The notes beneath the pieces are model-generated. The model made no database searches. It saw nothing but the letters and a program-made list of their open reading frames with translations, and was not told where the DNA came from. This document shows, one piece after another, positions 48,336 to 60,100 of a DNA stretch of 64,000 bases; the stretch's first letter is position 1, and each line of letters starts with the position of its first letter. The translations under genes were made by a program, and so were the position numbers. The stretch is from Aquilaria yunnanensis (taxonomy: Eukaryota; Streptophyta; Magnoliopsida; Malvales; Thymelaeaceae). The DNA lies in NCBI GenBank assembly GCA_039654915.1, contig CM077597.1, positions 91,452,001-91,516,000 of the forward strand. Reading direction: 5' to 3'.

Positions 48336-48774
48336 CTTACTCAGGCCATTCTTAATGAATTGTATTTTATCTTCTCGATTATCGGATACCATTCCTAAAA
48401 AACTACATCTACCATCATAAATCCATCGACCACATTTGTGAAAGACTCATAACCTTTTCGATCCTCACTTTTTGGTATAAGAGCTTTTACCTAAGCCAGA
48501 CATGTAAGACACAAATGCATTTGAGATTTCACCAGCTAAATGGATTTTAGCTTCAATTAACCAACACATATCTTCAGGAATGCCTTTGTGCATTAAAACT
48601 CTGAATCTTTCACATCTAACTTGATAAATCTTTTTAAGAATATTTATTGGGAGAGAGGGAAAGTATTTTCGCAAAGTAAAAAGTACAGAATCCATTTTTG
48701 AGAAAAATTTGATAGAGTAGAGAAAAAAATCAGTTATTATGTGAAATTAAGATAACCGACTTGAGAGCCACGGA

Positions 48775-49463
48775 GTACCGTATCCGCCACTTAACCGGGA
48801 AAAAATGGATCCTACTTTTTGACAATTTTCAAAGACTTTGCAGAATGCATGTGCGACCTTGAATAAAGAGGGCCAGTAAAATCCGGACTGGAAAATCTTT
48901 GCAGTTGGTTTCTTTGACGAAAAATGCCCTCTGTATGTTTGAAAATGAGCAAATTCAATGTTACTTTTTACCTCATCCTCAGGTATACTTCTCGTAAATA
49001 TCTCGTTAGGACAGTATTTGAAAAGATAAGAGTCACCCTAGTAAAAATTTTCCACCTCATGTAGAAATTTTTTCTTATTTTGGATACTCCATTGAGCTGG
49101 CATCTGTCCTGTCACCAAAAAGTTGACAATATTAGCAAACCAGGGTACTGTAGTGACAAAAATTAGAAATTTGTCAGGAAAACAATAATTTATAGATGCA
49201 GCCTCAATTGTTAAATTCGTTGTTAGTCTTGAAAAATAGTCTGCGACAACATTTTTGGAGCCATTCTTATCCTTGATCACAATGTTAAATTCTTGGAATA
49301 ATTTGATCCACCGTATCAGCCTTGATTTGGCATCTTTCTTTGACATTACGTACTTCAATTTTTTGGGTAAGAGCTTCAACTTTATTGTGAGGATTTTATT
49401 TTGCTCATTAACTTTTGTTTTCCAACATGTGTTTCCCTCTACCTCTTCTATGTGGTTTTTCAC
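48775..49463 (-). pseudogene. Athila RNase H and integrase zinc-region remnant
   Basis: Minus-strand reading shows KKDAKSRLIRWIKLFQEF and VVADYFSRL, the end of an Athila-type RNase H, then FPDKFLIF, FLVTGQMPAQWS and KKKFL. In the next frame come HFQTYRGHFSSKKPTAK and IFQSGFYWPSLFK ... ENCQKVGS, the integrase zinc region with its first Cys changed. The integrase core does not follow; the reading dissolves near 48775 and the cassette starts at 48695. Reverse transcriptase is absent upstream, as protease joins directly to this fragment. Confidence 0.85.
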
Positions 49464-50110
49464 AAAAGTGTCAAGATGTAAACTTCCTCATTTTCATCTT
49501 CCTCACTTTCATCTTCCTTTTCTGGAGGTTGCTTAAGCAAGTTAAAAATATTTAACTCCAATGTCATATTCTCAAATATCAGCTCCATCAATCCATTTCT
49601 GCAATTAATTAAAGCATTAAAGGTTGCTAAAAATGGATGTCCTAGGACAACATGTATTGAATTCTTAATTTTCATTGGTGGTGTGTCCAAAATAATAAAA
49701 TCCACAGGATATATGAATTTATCAAGTTGGACTAACACATCTTCAATGAGTCCTCTGGGCACTTTGACTACTCTATCAGCAAGCAATAGAGTTACTTTGG
49801 TTGGTTTTAACTCACCCAAATTTAGTTTTTGGTAAACTGACTATGAAAGTAAGTTTACACTAGCTCCAAGATTAAGTAATGCTTGCTCAATTTTATGTTC
49901 TATAATAAAACATGAAATTGTTGGACAACCAGGATCTTTGTATTTCAAAGTAGTATTATTTTGAATAACAGAGCGTACTTGCTCAGCCAAGAAAACTTTC
50001 CTTTTCAAATTCAGTTTTCTTTTAACAGTGTATAAATCCTTTAAAAATTTGGTGTAAGAAGGTACCTGTTTGATCGCATCTAACAAAGGGATATTGATCT
50101 TTACCTACTT
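49460..50110 (-). pseudogene. Athila protease-region remnant
   Basis: Two in-register pieces on the minus strand: KYKDPGCPTISC, LLNLGASVNLLS, then (after a stop near 49,840) KVPRGLIEDVLVQLDKF, VVLGHPFLATFNALINC and MTLELNIFNL. These are hallmarks of the Athila/Tat protease region. The catalytic Asp normally found in LLDLGAS reads Asn, which would inactivate the enzyme. An acidic tail (EKEDESEEDENEE) closes the piece. Confidence 0.85.
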
Positions 50111-50329
50111 AAAAATATCCAAAATTTCAGGATTTTGATTCACCTTCTTAGAAACAGTTAATGCCTAAGGAAATGGAGGTGCTGATGGAGATTAAATTTT
50201 TTCTTCACTTGGTAAATGTTCAACCCTTTCTTTACTCTTAGAAGTTGACTTATCGTCTTCTTCACAAGGATCAGGAACGGATTTTTCAACAGCCTTACCA
50301 CTGTGGAGTGTAATGATTGACTTCACTTG

Positions 50330-51640
50330 ATCCATAGTTTGACCTTTGGGATTCACTTGTGGTTGAGAAGGAAATTTCCTTTTATCCTAAATATTGAGTG
50401 CAGATGCAAATTTTGCAAGAGTATCTTTCAAATCAATCATGATTTGACTTGTTTGAGTATTGATGGACTCTTGCTTTTCAATGAATGAATACAATGTTTC
50501 TTCAAGATTTTTCCTAAAAGGAGGTATATATGGTACATGCCCTTGAGATTGTTGAAAATTCTGTTGGGTGTGAAAAGATGGTTGTAATGGTTAAATATGA
50601 TTATCACTTCTCCAACTGAAGTTTGAATGATTCCTCCAATCAGGATTGTAAGTTTATGAGTATGGATTTTAGGTTGGCCTCTTGAAGTTGTTCAATGCGT
50701 TGACTTGTTCATAGAGACATTCTTTGAAAGAGGGCAAGGCTAGGCAATTGCTAGTAGAATGGTCATTGGTTTCACAAATGTGACAAATAATTTCTTCAAC
50801 AAATTTTAAATGACCAGTTTTCTTTATTTCTAATGCCTCAACCTTTCTAGCTAGGGATGCAAATTTTTCTTGAATGTTTTTATCTTTCTTAAGATGATAT
50901 ATGCTTTCACTAGATGCAGGGGATTGACTTTTACCTGGGGCCTCATATGTACCAACAGTATCCTAATTTTGTGCATTCTCTGCCAGTAAGTCTATGTAAT
51001 CCATTGCCTCGTCAAGATCTTTATCCTCAAATGTTCCATTGCACATCATTTCCACCATTTGCCTTTCCTTAGGTGTCAAACTTTCATAAAAATGTGAGAC
51101 TATTCTCTATGTTTCAAAACCATGATGTGGGCATGTGTTAAATAAATTCTTGTTTCTATCCCAACATTGGTAAAAAGTTTCACTTGGTTTTTGTGTGAAA
51201 GTGATCATTTGCCTTTTGAAAGAATTTGTTTTGTGGGCAGCAAATTTTTTTTTCAAAAATTGTTGTTGCAATTTATCCTATGAATTAACGGAGCCTGACT
51301 TAAGATACTGTAGCCAAGTTTTAGCTTTATCTTTTAAAGAAAAAGGAAAAAGCTTAAGCCTGATGGTGTTCATGCTACAGTTTAGTTTGTTATATGTGTG
51401 ATAGACTTCCTCAAATTCCCTTAAATGCAAGTATGGATTTTCAGAATCAAAACCATGAAAAGTTGGTAAAATTTTAATAATATCTGGCTTGAAATTAAAG
51501 TGACATGCATCAGCAAGAAATATTAGACATGATTGAGTGCTATTTCTTACGGGGTTCATGTATTCTCTAAGTGTCCTAGGCCGATCTTGGTCATTATGTA
51601 GAGAATGGTTGACTTCTTAGTTATTAATGTGTTCAGTCAT
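50330..51640 (-). pseudogene. gag: Athila gag pseudogene
   Basis: From the ATG at 51638-51640: MTEHINN, stop, then DQDRPRTLREYMNPVRNS, LPTFHGFDSENPYLHLREFE and FPFSLKDKAKTWL (51559-51278), typical of Athila gag. Later fragments, in several frames, include a cysteine motif near 50,770 and a proline- and glutamine-rich stretch. There are multiple stops. The region 50,110-50,330 is a weakly recognised link to the protease. Confidence 0.85.
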
Positions 51641-51744
51641 GTTTGAAGAAGATGAAGGTTCTCTTACCAGTCTACCAATTGATGTACGTGACCAAGCTTT
51701 CATACATAAATAAAATAATAACAAAGAAAAATAGATATCAATAA

Positions 51745-52090
51745 CAAAAAGAAATAGGAGGCTCAGCCTTCCATTTTATGAACAGAAAATGTAGAAGGCA
51801 AAGCCATCCATTAAAAAAAATAAAAAATAGATAAAAGACAATAAGATTAATAGAAAATAAAAGATAGGAGGCTTAGCCTGCCATTCAACAACAATAATAA
51901 TAAAAATAAATAAAAATAAATAGGAGGCTCAGCCTTCCAGATAATAATAATAAGAAAAATAAACAAAAATAAAGCAATATGAACAAAAAATAAAAGGTAG
52001 GAGGCTCAACTTTCCATTCAACAATAAAAAAAATTAAGAAATATAAGATTAATAGAAATTAAGGGGCAGGAGGCTCAGCCTTCTATATGA
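51745..52090. repeat. Palindromic AGGCT(C)AGCCT repeats in the Athila 5' UTR
   Basis: TAGGAGGCTCAGCCTTCCA-like words occur near 51751, 51798 (degenerate), 51866, 51922, 51998 and 52066, separated by 45-75 bases of A-rich sequence. Each is close to its own reverse complement. Confidence 0.85.
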
Positions 52091-52162
52091 TGAATAAAAA
52101 AAATGAAAAAAATAAAAAATCAGAAAAAGAAAGAAAAAAAATTGAACTTGTACTCTAATTTT

Positions 52163-52186
52163 ACGTTCCCGGCAACGGTGCAAAAA
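52163..52186 (-). promoter_or_regulatory. Athila primer-binding site
   Basis: The minus strand reads GCACCGTTGCCGGGAACG a few bases inside the 5' LTR. This resembles the GCGCCGTTGCCGGGGA-type site used by Athila-like elements (tRNA-Asp type by published convention). Confidence 0.75.
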
Positions 52187-52189
52187 ACT

Positions 52190-53650
52190 TGCTACACTTT
52201 AGCAGTTATAACCCAAGTGTAGGTTGTCGCAAGTAATAAAACCTCGAGAGTTTGAGTGTCGAATCACAGGGAAGTGAATTAAGAAATACAAATTGCAGAA
52301 TTGGTAATAAGGAAAGATTTTGGTGTAAGGTGTGAACAGGTGTTGATTGAAAATTCAAATTCAAATAAATAGCTAAGGTTAGGGGATCCACTTTTAGTAT
52401 ATCAGTTATGATTAATTTTAGTCCATCTTAACACTAAATTGAGATCCACACATAAAGGAGATCCCAATTGGAAAATTTAGTTAGTATTAACTTTCATTGA
52501 TCTTAAAACGCCAACGCTTGTTAATGGCTTCAAGTATCCATCGTGTCAACCTTTGTCTACAATAACTTAAGATTTCAATATAGCCGGTAGAGTCATGTTC
52601 TACAGAGGGAATCAAGCAGCTTTTGTGCCAATGATTTGACTATGATGAATCAAGACTCCTACTTAACAAGAAGGGAAGTTAAATAGATTAAGGAAGAAAA
52701 TACCATTAACGTTGTAATCTATTCAAATCAATCATAACCTTTATACCAAAAGATTCACCCTTTCACTTTAGTAAAAGAAGATTAGTTAGCTATAATAAAA
52801 GTAGACAACATGTAGAAAGAGGAAATAAACATGAATTGAAAGATCAAAGGTAGAACAAGAAGAAGAACGAGAAAACACTTGGACAGAGCTTCAGTATTGA
52901 AAACAAGAACAAGAACAAAAAAGAAAATCTAACTTTGATACAAGAACATGAAAATGGCCTAAGAAATTGCATGAATTCATCCTACCCCCCAAGGTGCCTA
53001 TTTAGAGAGTTTTTTGGGTGGGTGAAATGGTAAAATAGTAAAATGTTGGTAAATACAAATCAATAAAGACGGGCTGTAACTTCCTTTAATTTTTTGAAAA
53101 TTTTAGACATCAAATTAGCTCTTCTTCAAAGCACAGAACTTGTAGATCTCTTCTTTAGCTTCGAATCAATAGCTTGCTCATTTAAATTGGACATCCGTAG
53201 CTCAAGTTATGATTTTTTTACAGAAACTGCTCATCAGCACATGAAAAAATGAATAGTTTCATCCATAATCAGATTTCAACAATGAAAACTATCAAACTAG
53301 CTTGCATAAGGAAGAAAATTGAAGATCTATGTGTTGGCTTTCAAATGAATTTAGAATCACTCAGTTCTAATGTCTACAACTCCAGATATGATTTTTCTCA
53401 TGAAGGGTCGCTAAGTGATGATTTTACCTACGTAAAAATAATTATTTAATATTAATGAATAGTGAAAACACATATGAACAGTAAAATACGCATGTGAATA
53501 ATAAGTCAGTGAATAGTGATAAGTGAATAGTAAAAATACATGAATAGTAACCTGATGAAAGAAATGCTAAGAATAGAGAAATTAATCATACTCAAAGTAT
53601 ATAATGATGATTTAAACCCTTAATAGTAATACACTTATGAGTTTTCATCA
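52190..53650 (-). repeat. 5' LTR of the Athila element
   Basis: 1461 bp, plus view TGCTACACTTTAGCAG ... GAGTTTTCATCA, followed by ACGAC. It matches the left LTR along its length, with many substitutions. The TATA word intact at 22431 is damaged here (CTATTTAGAG near 52,998). Confidence 0.88.
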
Positions 53651-53751
53651 ACGACAACTCCAGGAATACTTATAAGTAGTACTAACTACACTCAGCACAA
53701 GGACACACATGGATATTACTCACTTATTGCCTCTACTAGGAACAATGACTT

Positions 53752-53763
53752 ACTCTGATACCA
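53752..53763 (-). promoter_or_regulatory. Primer-binding site of element H
   Basis: The minus strand reads TGGTATCAGAGT, 11 of 12 bases of the initiator tRNA-Met complement, two bases from LTR C. Confidence 0.8.
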
Positions 53764-53765
53764 AC

Positions 53766-56378
53766 TGTGGCGGAATAGGGCCTTAAATCATTACATGCAA
53801 CTAGTTTCTTAGCCTACCATGCATAAAAAATATGCATGCATTGTCTTGGCTATGCAATAACAATTAAATAAAAACAACATTGAAAACAGTACCGACAATT
53901 AATGAAAACACAATTCAAAACGAGCTAAGACATAAAACTTTAGTTGCTCTAACTTTAAGTAACAACTATGTGCATACACCTCAAACTTATATGCACCAAA
54001 ATGCAACCTTAGTGTTATACACACCAATGGGTACTAGTAGAGGTAATCTTTTTGTATGAAAATGCCATACATTTAGAAGAAACAATATATATCTACTAAG
54101 ATTCATCCCTAACTCTTCACCCAGGCAAGCAAGCTTTAAGTGATGAACCGCATTTTCCTTGTACTTACTTAGCCGCAAAACCGTAAGGCAAATACTTTGA
54201 TTAGTACTAGCTTATACTACAAGTAGCTTAAAAACATAAGATTTCCCACTAGAGAGTACTTTCAAATTAATAAACTTAGTCTTAACAGCTGCCTCTTACT
54301 AACAGTTAAGCCTAACTAGCCTGCTTAATACCTGCACAAAACTTAAGAGGTAAGTATTTTAAAGTACTCAGTAGGGGATTCGACACCTACAGGAGGAAAC
54401 ATATGCAAGCAATCAAATAATAGAACAAACAATAAAAAAATTAATAAATAACAAAAAAAATGCAATGTAATGTATTAATGCATAAACGAATGCACATGTT
54501 AATGCACTTAGGACTTCTTTACACCTGAAGGTGTTCTTAATTGTCGTGAGCTCATATAGGCCCTCGTATCCAATACTAGCACTTGATTAAGCCCCATGAA
54601 ATCCTCCTTACAGGCGACTTCAGTAAGCCGATGCTTACTTGACCTTGCCCACCTTTTACGGGCTACTTAGAGTAAATTGTCATTTACTCACATCTTATCC
54701 ATAACTTTCCATTACTTGTTGTGCTGGGTAATTGAACTTAGCAACCAAGCTTCGCCAAGTTCTCCTGAACTTGACTCGGGCAACTTAGTGGACTCACTTA
54801 CCTATCTCGTTGACTCGGTTAGGACCTCTTTGGCACCGCTTAATGCCAGAAGGCATTTGGCTTCTACCCTTGGGTCTTTAAGGGTTCCAAACCTTTTTTG
54901 GGTCTATCTCCAATGCCGGAGGTTCATGACCTCGCCTCTTGGCCATTGGAGGACTCACACAATACTTGGTCTTTCCTTAGTACTCTATTTGTGACTTAAG
55001 GTACATCACTTATCCATTTCTCGTCAACCCTCTTAACCACCAACTTATTGATGCATACTTAAATCTTAGGAGCACTTTTAAGTCATGTTAGGATAGGATA
55101 CCACCTAAGCCTTAGGAATTGATTTAGGACACTTAGAAACAAGGTTGGCACAATTCACGCACAATGTTGTATTATTGAATCTTGTGGTGCAACAACATCA
55201 ATATTTTATGGGAGTTGCTAGAATTGATGCAATAGCACCAGAATAGTTAGTGTGATAGCATTTCACATTTCAAGCAGCCTTTTCTTCCTCTTTAGCTTGA
55301 TGCGATCGCATCAAAATAATCAGTGCAACCGCATTAACCGCTGGAGCTACTTTTCTTCCCCATTTTCTCAGCCAATTTTGCTTCAAATCTTACCCAAACC
55401 AGTTTCAATCACTTTTGGCTCATTTCAACTTACTTCTAGGTGTTCTAACACTACATATATATTATTTAATCATACCATAACTTAAATCCCCTACCTCAAA
55501 TCTAAGTTAAGCAAGATTCAAAGCAAACAAACCACATAAAGTTCACTTGAGCACAAGTTGCTTCCCTTGAGTTCCAAGCCTAAATCCAAGCAAAATGGGT
55601 ACCACAAGCACTAAATTAAGGCCATCACTAACCATTTTTCAATAGTAGAACCAACTTAAACCCATATAAAGAACATATCAATGGGTTTCAACTCAGGCTT
55701 GGAGGAATGAGTTCTAAAGCACCAAATACGCCAACTTCTAGGTAGGAGCTTGATGTGATTGCCTTGGAGACCTTAATTTTCATGGAGAATGAAACAAAAT
55801 TGGAAGATTTGAAGGCTAATGGCTATGGAGGAAGGGAAGAACAAAAATGAGTTGAAAGAGATGATGAATAGTAGCTTGATTGTCTAAAAGAAATATTTAC
55901 AACCACCCCCACTAACTTTGACTTACTTCCTTCACTTGAAAAATTAATTTTTTTCCTTCTCACCAAATTTTTGCCTCAAACCATCCATTTAGGTATTATG
56001 GTTAATTTTTCTCTTTGTCACTAGTCGTTAAACTTTATGCCATAAGTAGCATAATAACCCTAATTCCTTAATTTGTGCACTTTGGTCCCTAAACTCTTGT
56101 TCTTGGTTCCAATGGTTAGGGTAATTTATGGCCTTAAATTATTTGATCAAAATTACTTACATGACCTTAATTTCACTAAAATTATAGCCATATGACTTAC
56201 TTGGGTCAAAATTATGATTTTACCCTTTTTGCCTTTTGGTGCCATTTTGCACATAAGAACTCAATACAACCTTACTTAGCTTGCTTTTCTTGCTTAATAA
56301 AACTTATTTGAGGAAAATAACTTAGGATTTGCTTACCTTGGCATCTAAACTATGTGAAGTACCTGGAGGGCCTCCATG
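53766..56378 (-). repeat. LTR C: 5' LTR of element H
   Basis: Plus view TGTGGCGGAATAGGG ... GGAGGGCCTCCATG, followed by GTGTT. It is collinear with LTR A but lacks about 90 bases near its start and the MITE. The terminal CA has mutated to TG. The 18-base perfect palindrome TTGATGCGATCGCATCAA lies at 55297-55314. Confidence 0.8.
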
Positions 56379-56383
56379 GTGTT

Positions 56384-59264
56384 AGACACCCAACTCTCCT
56401 AAAGCAAGCTTAAAAGAAGAAAAAATCAATTGTTAGTATCAAACGGTACATTGATGCAATAAATGCCAAACAAGAGAGTGGGGTTGATTTAGTTATTAGG
56501 CATGGACTTGTATTGACTTCTCAAGCTTCCTACCCAAATATGAGTTGGGATCAAAGCCTATGTATTTCGCTCGTGTGTGAATAAAAGGCTTAGGTGACCA
56601 TTCAGGTGCATACCTGTCTGGTCAGTGACGTGTCTACAACAAGGGCAGTTGAATCGCTTTGTGGTGTGGAACTCGATGATAAGGATGGCTGGGGTCACTT
56701 TGGAGTAGAAATGGTTTTTTTTCATGTGGTTTAAAAAAATATAACAAAGACTCTAAGACAAAAAAGAAGATAAAATCAAATTAATGTTAAATAAAATGAT
56801 ACAATTAAATTAAATTAATTAAAAATATAAGTAAATCAATTTTTTTTTAAAAAATTCTAAAATGAATTAATTGATTTAGATATTAATTATGCATGAAAAA
56901 TGTTAGTGAAATGATTATTAAAAAAAAACACAAAGAATGAAATAAGACTATTTTAGTACCAAACACTATAAAAACAAATAAATAAAATTAATTAAATAAA
57001 ATAAAACAAAATCAAAATAAGCTTTGATTGACTAAAAATGGTTACAATTGACTAGACAAGGAAAAAACATGGAAATTATTACTCAACTTGACTAAAAAAA
57101 TATTGAAAAACATGATAAATTTTCATTATGTTGTTCAATTTTTATGAATTTTTATTTTTTAATTTCTTAAATTAGAAAACTTCTTAAAAATGTAGTAAGA
57201 TTACAAAAATTGTATTTTCAATGGATTATTACAATTACACAGTATTGGCTTTTAATTAAAATTCGTTTCGGGTAAAAAAGATGTAAAAATAAAAATAAGT
57301 TATTTTGAAGTTAATTGACTTAAGTTAAAACAAATTAGGTGTAAGTTGCAAGAAAGTAAAGCTGCTAACTCCAATAACCTAACTGTAAAGGAAAAAAACA
57401 AACAAAGGTTAGTGACTTGAACAAATAATATAAGTAAATAAAAGGACAAAATAAAGGTTTTACCAGGAATCGTCCAAGTTGGGTTTCAAGTCGGATCGGG
57501 TTTTGGGGATCGAATGGGTCAGGAGACGGGATTCTCTTTGATTTTTCTTGTCACGGCAACGGATGGATGGTTAGGTAACTAGGCATTAGCGATGGCAGTT
57601 TGGGCATCTTTGAGAGGATGGGTGGCGGCTGGTAATGGAGAGTTATGACAAACCATGGTGCAAATTGGGTTTATTATGGGGTGTTCTTCCCCTCATTCTA
57701 GCATTGCTTGGGATAGGCGGTTTAGCTCAATGAAAGGTAACAATGGGAGGTTGTAGTTAGGGGTGAAGCATTTGGCCCTAACCAAAAACTCGAGCCTATT
57801 TTGCAAGTTATGGTCGGGTTGAGGAGATGAATAACTGCAATGCGGGTCAACCCGAAACAATAAAAAATTAGGTTGGTTTGGGTTAAACCCGAATTTACCC
57901 AAAACCAACCTGCATATTAGGCCCAGCCCACACCTACTATCCCTAATTCTTTATTCCCAGCTCACCTTTAACCTAATTATTTCCCAACTCATTTCTAGCC
58001 CATGCCCACCTTCAACCTAACTATTTCTAACCTAGCCATTACTTAACCCTCATTCTTTCACAGTCTGCCGTTGCTTTCACTCGCCCTCACTGTCACTCAC
58101 TTTTCCTTCCCATCACACCTTCTTCCCCTCACACTGTCTTTACACTTGCAAATCGTTCACCGTCATCCTGCCTCGGCCATTGGCCTCATGCAATTGTCTG
58201 TACTTGTTCGTGCCATCTTTTATGTCGAAGTCCTTCACCTTTTGTGTTGTCCGTTTGCGTTGTCCGTTAGTCACTCTTCACGTTGTTCTTTGCATTGTCC
58301 ATCGTGTTGTTCCTCGCGTTTTCGTCTTTTGGCCTTCACGGCGGTGGAAATGGCTACCGGTGGTGGAGTATTGGGTAAATCCAACCTTAACCCTATAATT
58401 TTGGGTCAGGGTCGATTCAGATTCTTTATCCATTTTGGGTCGATTCAGGTTGGGATTTTCATATTATGAAATAAGGCATTTATTTTAGGTTTAAGCCCAA
58501 ATTTGACCCTGAATTTTGAAACTTTCACCTTTAATTACAGTAGTTGATGGAAGTAAAGGATGGTTGAGGCGCTTCAATGATGGCAGCGGTCAAAGGAGCA
58601 ACTTAGGGCTTGGGTGGCAAGGTAGTAAAAACTCGGGTGCCAAAGCTGCTGTTTTGCATTTTTTAGCTAAAAGCCTAGGATTTCAAAATTCAGGTTTAAT
58701 TTTCGTATTCCAGCTTCCCAATCTCAAGGTTTTAAAGCATATTTATATGTATTCAATTCCTTAAAGCCCAAGAAAATCATGCAATGCTAAAATCTTGACC
58801 AAATTAGGTTAGAATCATATGAAATCCAAAAATTATAAATTTAGTCCCTAATTCTCTCTTAAATTTTAGCTTAGCCCAAACTGATATAGAATTTTCAATT
58901 AAGCCCAAACTTCTTATAGACTTTTCAACTGAGCACAAGAAGTTCATAAACTTGTCGATTAAGCTGAAACTTTGCAAGAATTTCAATTATAGCCAAACTT
59001 TAACAAGTTGACCAACTAAAACCCAAATTTCACAAATAAGCAAAATTTTAACCCAACTTACCTAAAACACTCAAATTTTACTGTAAAAAATAAAAAAAAC
59101 CTAATTAAAACCTAAATAAAATTTAGAGACTCATAAACAAACTTTAAGACATGACACGACAATTTGTGACATAATAGAACTAAAATGTCCTTAGACACTG
59201 ACTAAATAATGTTTGCCTAATATAGCCTAAGACACCTAAATGAAAGCCAAAATGAGTGTTAACA
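56384..59264 (-). other. Low-information region, possibly an old Tat-like LTR
   Basis: No gene recognised. The ends look LTR-like on the minus strand (TGTTAACACTCATTTTGG at 59264 downward; see 14181-14414). The open frame at 58071-58469 is low complexity, Cys/His/Leu-rich and without a domain; I do not call it. Phrases such as GGGTTTAAGCCCAA and repeated AAACTTxxAAxTTGxC are typical of old non-coding LTR sequence. Confidence 0.3.
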
Positions 59265-59269
59265 CCCAA

Positions 59270-60100
59270 TGGCTTCCTATGTTGGGGAATAATATAGATA
59301 TGATGGAAGGGAAGCACATTTCCTTTTCAGCTGATGAACACTTGTAGCTAGTTGGTCATCAGTCACTACGCTTGGAGAATTTTATGAAATTGGTTTATCT
59401 AGTAAATATTCAGGGAACATTTAAGGGCTATAAGGCCAATGTTTATCTTATAATGGTAAAACAATGCCTTTACTTTGGTCTTGATAACATAGAGTTTGGG
59501 CTTATATGTAACACATCAGAGATCAGTTACTCTAAATGTTTGGTTTTGTAGTTCACAACAATCTTTTTGATTCTTCATCTAGAATGAATTCGGGTGGTTG
59601 ACCTTCATCAACCCCCTACCTAGCCATAAAGGTTTTGAGCATGAACAATCTTAGAAGAGGCTAAGCCACGATAGTTTATAACATTGATGGCCTAGTGCAT
59701 TCTCATCATCGTGATATTTTGTTTTTTATGGAGATCAAGGCGAGAGGTTCAGAAGCCACTAAGAAGGTCCGATCGGGTTACTTTGTTCATGTCACCTTTG
59801 TTGATGCTGAGGGCAGTCATGGGTGTATTTAAGTTAGTTGGAAAGACAATGTTTCCTGCTCTATTCTAGAAGTTTAGCAGACTTTAATTTTTGTTGCATG
59901 CTTAAGATGAATATAGGCATGAGCAAATTTTGCGTTTTATTTATGGCAATTCAATAGTGCATCTGTATGGGGCCACTTGGAATGAAATAAATTCAGTGTT
60001 ATCACTTTCCTCTCTCATGCTCATTTTAATTGTCGACTTTAATCAAGTGTAGGACCCATAAAAAAACAGTTTGAAATGCCCACCACATCCAAAAGGTGGA
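59270..60100 (+). pseudogene. LINE remnant: DUF4283-like start joined to AP-endonuclease fragment
   Basis: Near 59310 a reading resembles the start of a LINE ORF1 (ISFSADEHL). From 59637 it reads MNNLRRG ... DILFFMEIKARGSEA, FVDAEGSHGCI and VSWKDNVSC (to about 59,850), which follows the N-terminal endonuclease of plant L1 ORF2, the part with the ME(T/I) and GGI motifs. A DFNQV piece lies near 60040. Stops are frequent. Most of ORF1 and all of the reverse transcriptase are missing. Confidence 0.6.

Larger units (their letters stand above)
37130..48695 (-). pseudogene. NABP-like pseudogene (cassette copy 2), split by Tekay-2
   Basis: The N-terminal half runs 48695 to 48341 and the C-terminal half 37304 to about 37130; Tekay-2 with its CTTAC duplication lies between. 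The ATG at 48693-48695 supplies the start missing from copy 1 (MDSVLFTLRK). By hand count 35 of 54 residues match copy 1 over the first shared block. A frameshift near 48,460 puts the finger (CHKCGRW, then Cys) in another frame. A stop follows in the C-terminal half near 37,155. It is downstream of an integrase remnant and upstream of the LOG pseudogene, the same order as copy 1. Confidence 0.8.
21619..53650 (-). mobile_element. Athila-type Ty3/gypsy element carrying the decayed NABP-LOG cassette
   Basis: On the minus strand the order is: 5' LTR (53650-52190), primer site, 5' UTR, gag, protease, an RNase H remnant, integrase zinc region, NABP pseudogene, LOG pseudogene, 3' UTR, GAGGGGTG polypurine tract (25821-25828) and 3' LTR (25820-21619). 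ACGAC at 21614-21618 and 53651-53655 is the target duplication. Reverse transcriptase and the integrase core are missing, so it depended on other elements for movement. Three later insertions (22919-25606, 26164-34597, 37310-48335) expand about 10 kb to 32 kb. Confidence 0.8.
14420..56378 (-). mobile_element. Element H: Tekay-like LTR retrotransposon hosting the whole nest
   Basis: TG...CA-type LTRs A (14420-17534) and C (53766-56378) flank the structure. GTGTT occurs at 14415-14419 and 56379-56383 as the target duplication. On the minus strand a primer site lies beside LTR C (53752-53763). The sequence next to LTR A (17535-17575) reads GGACCAAATTTCTTAAGG plus a purine tract, identical in wording to the 3' end of the Tekay-2 pol gene, which supports the Tekay assignment. 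Without later insertions it would be about 10 kb. It has no recognisable protein-coding domain left and so is non-autonomous or deeply decayed. Confidence 0.8.

Noticed and set aside
58071..58469. 132-codon frame with Cys/His/Leu-rich product
   Set aside because: Low complexity, no domain, and a second overlapping frame in the same stretch. It is likely chance in pyrimidine-rich DNA.
14181..59264. Solo Tat-like LTR on the minus strand interrupted by element H
   Set aside because: Listed only as a possibility: the flanks (CTAAG and CCCAA) do not match and the 14181 border is a guess.
13630..60100. One LINE split by the whole nest, with ORF1 at 13630-14180 and endonuclease at 59270-60100
   Set aside because: The right part appears to start again with a DUF4283-like segment, and the junctions show no shared target duplication, so they are better read as separate remnants.
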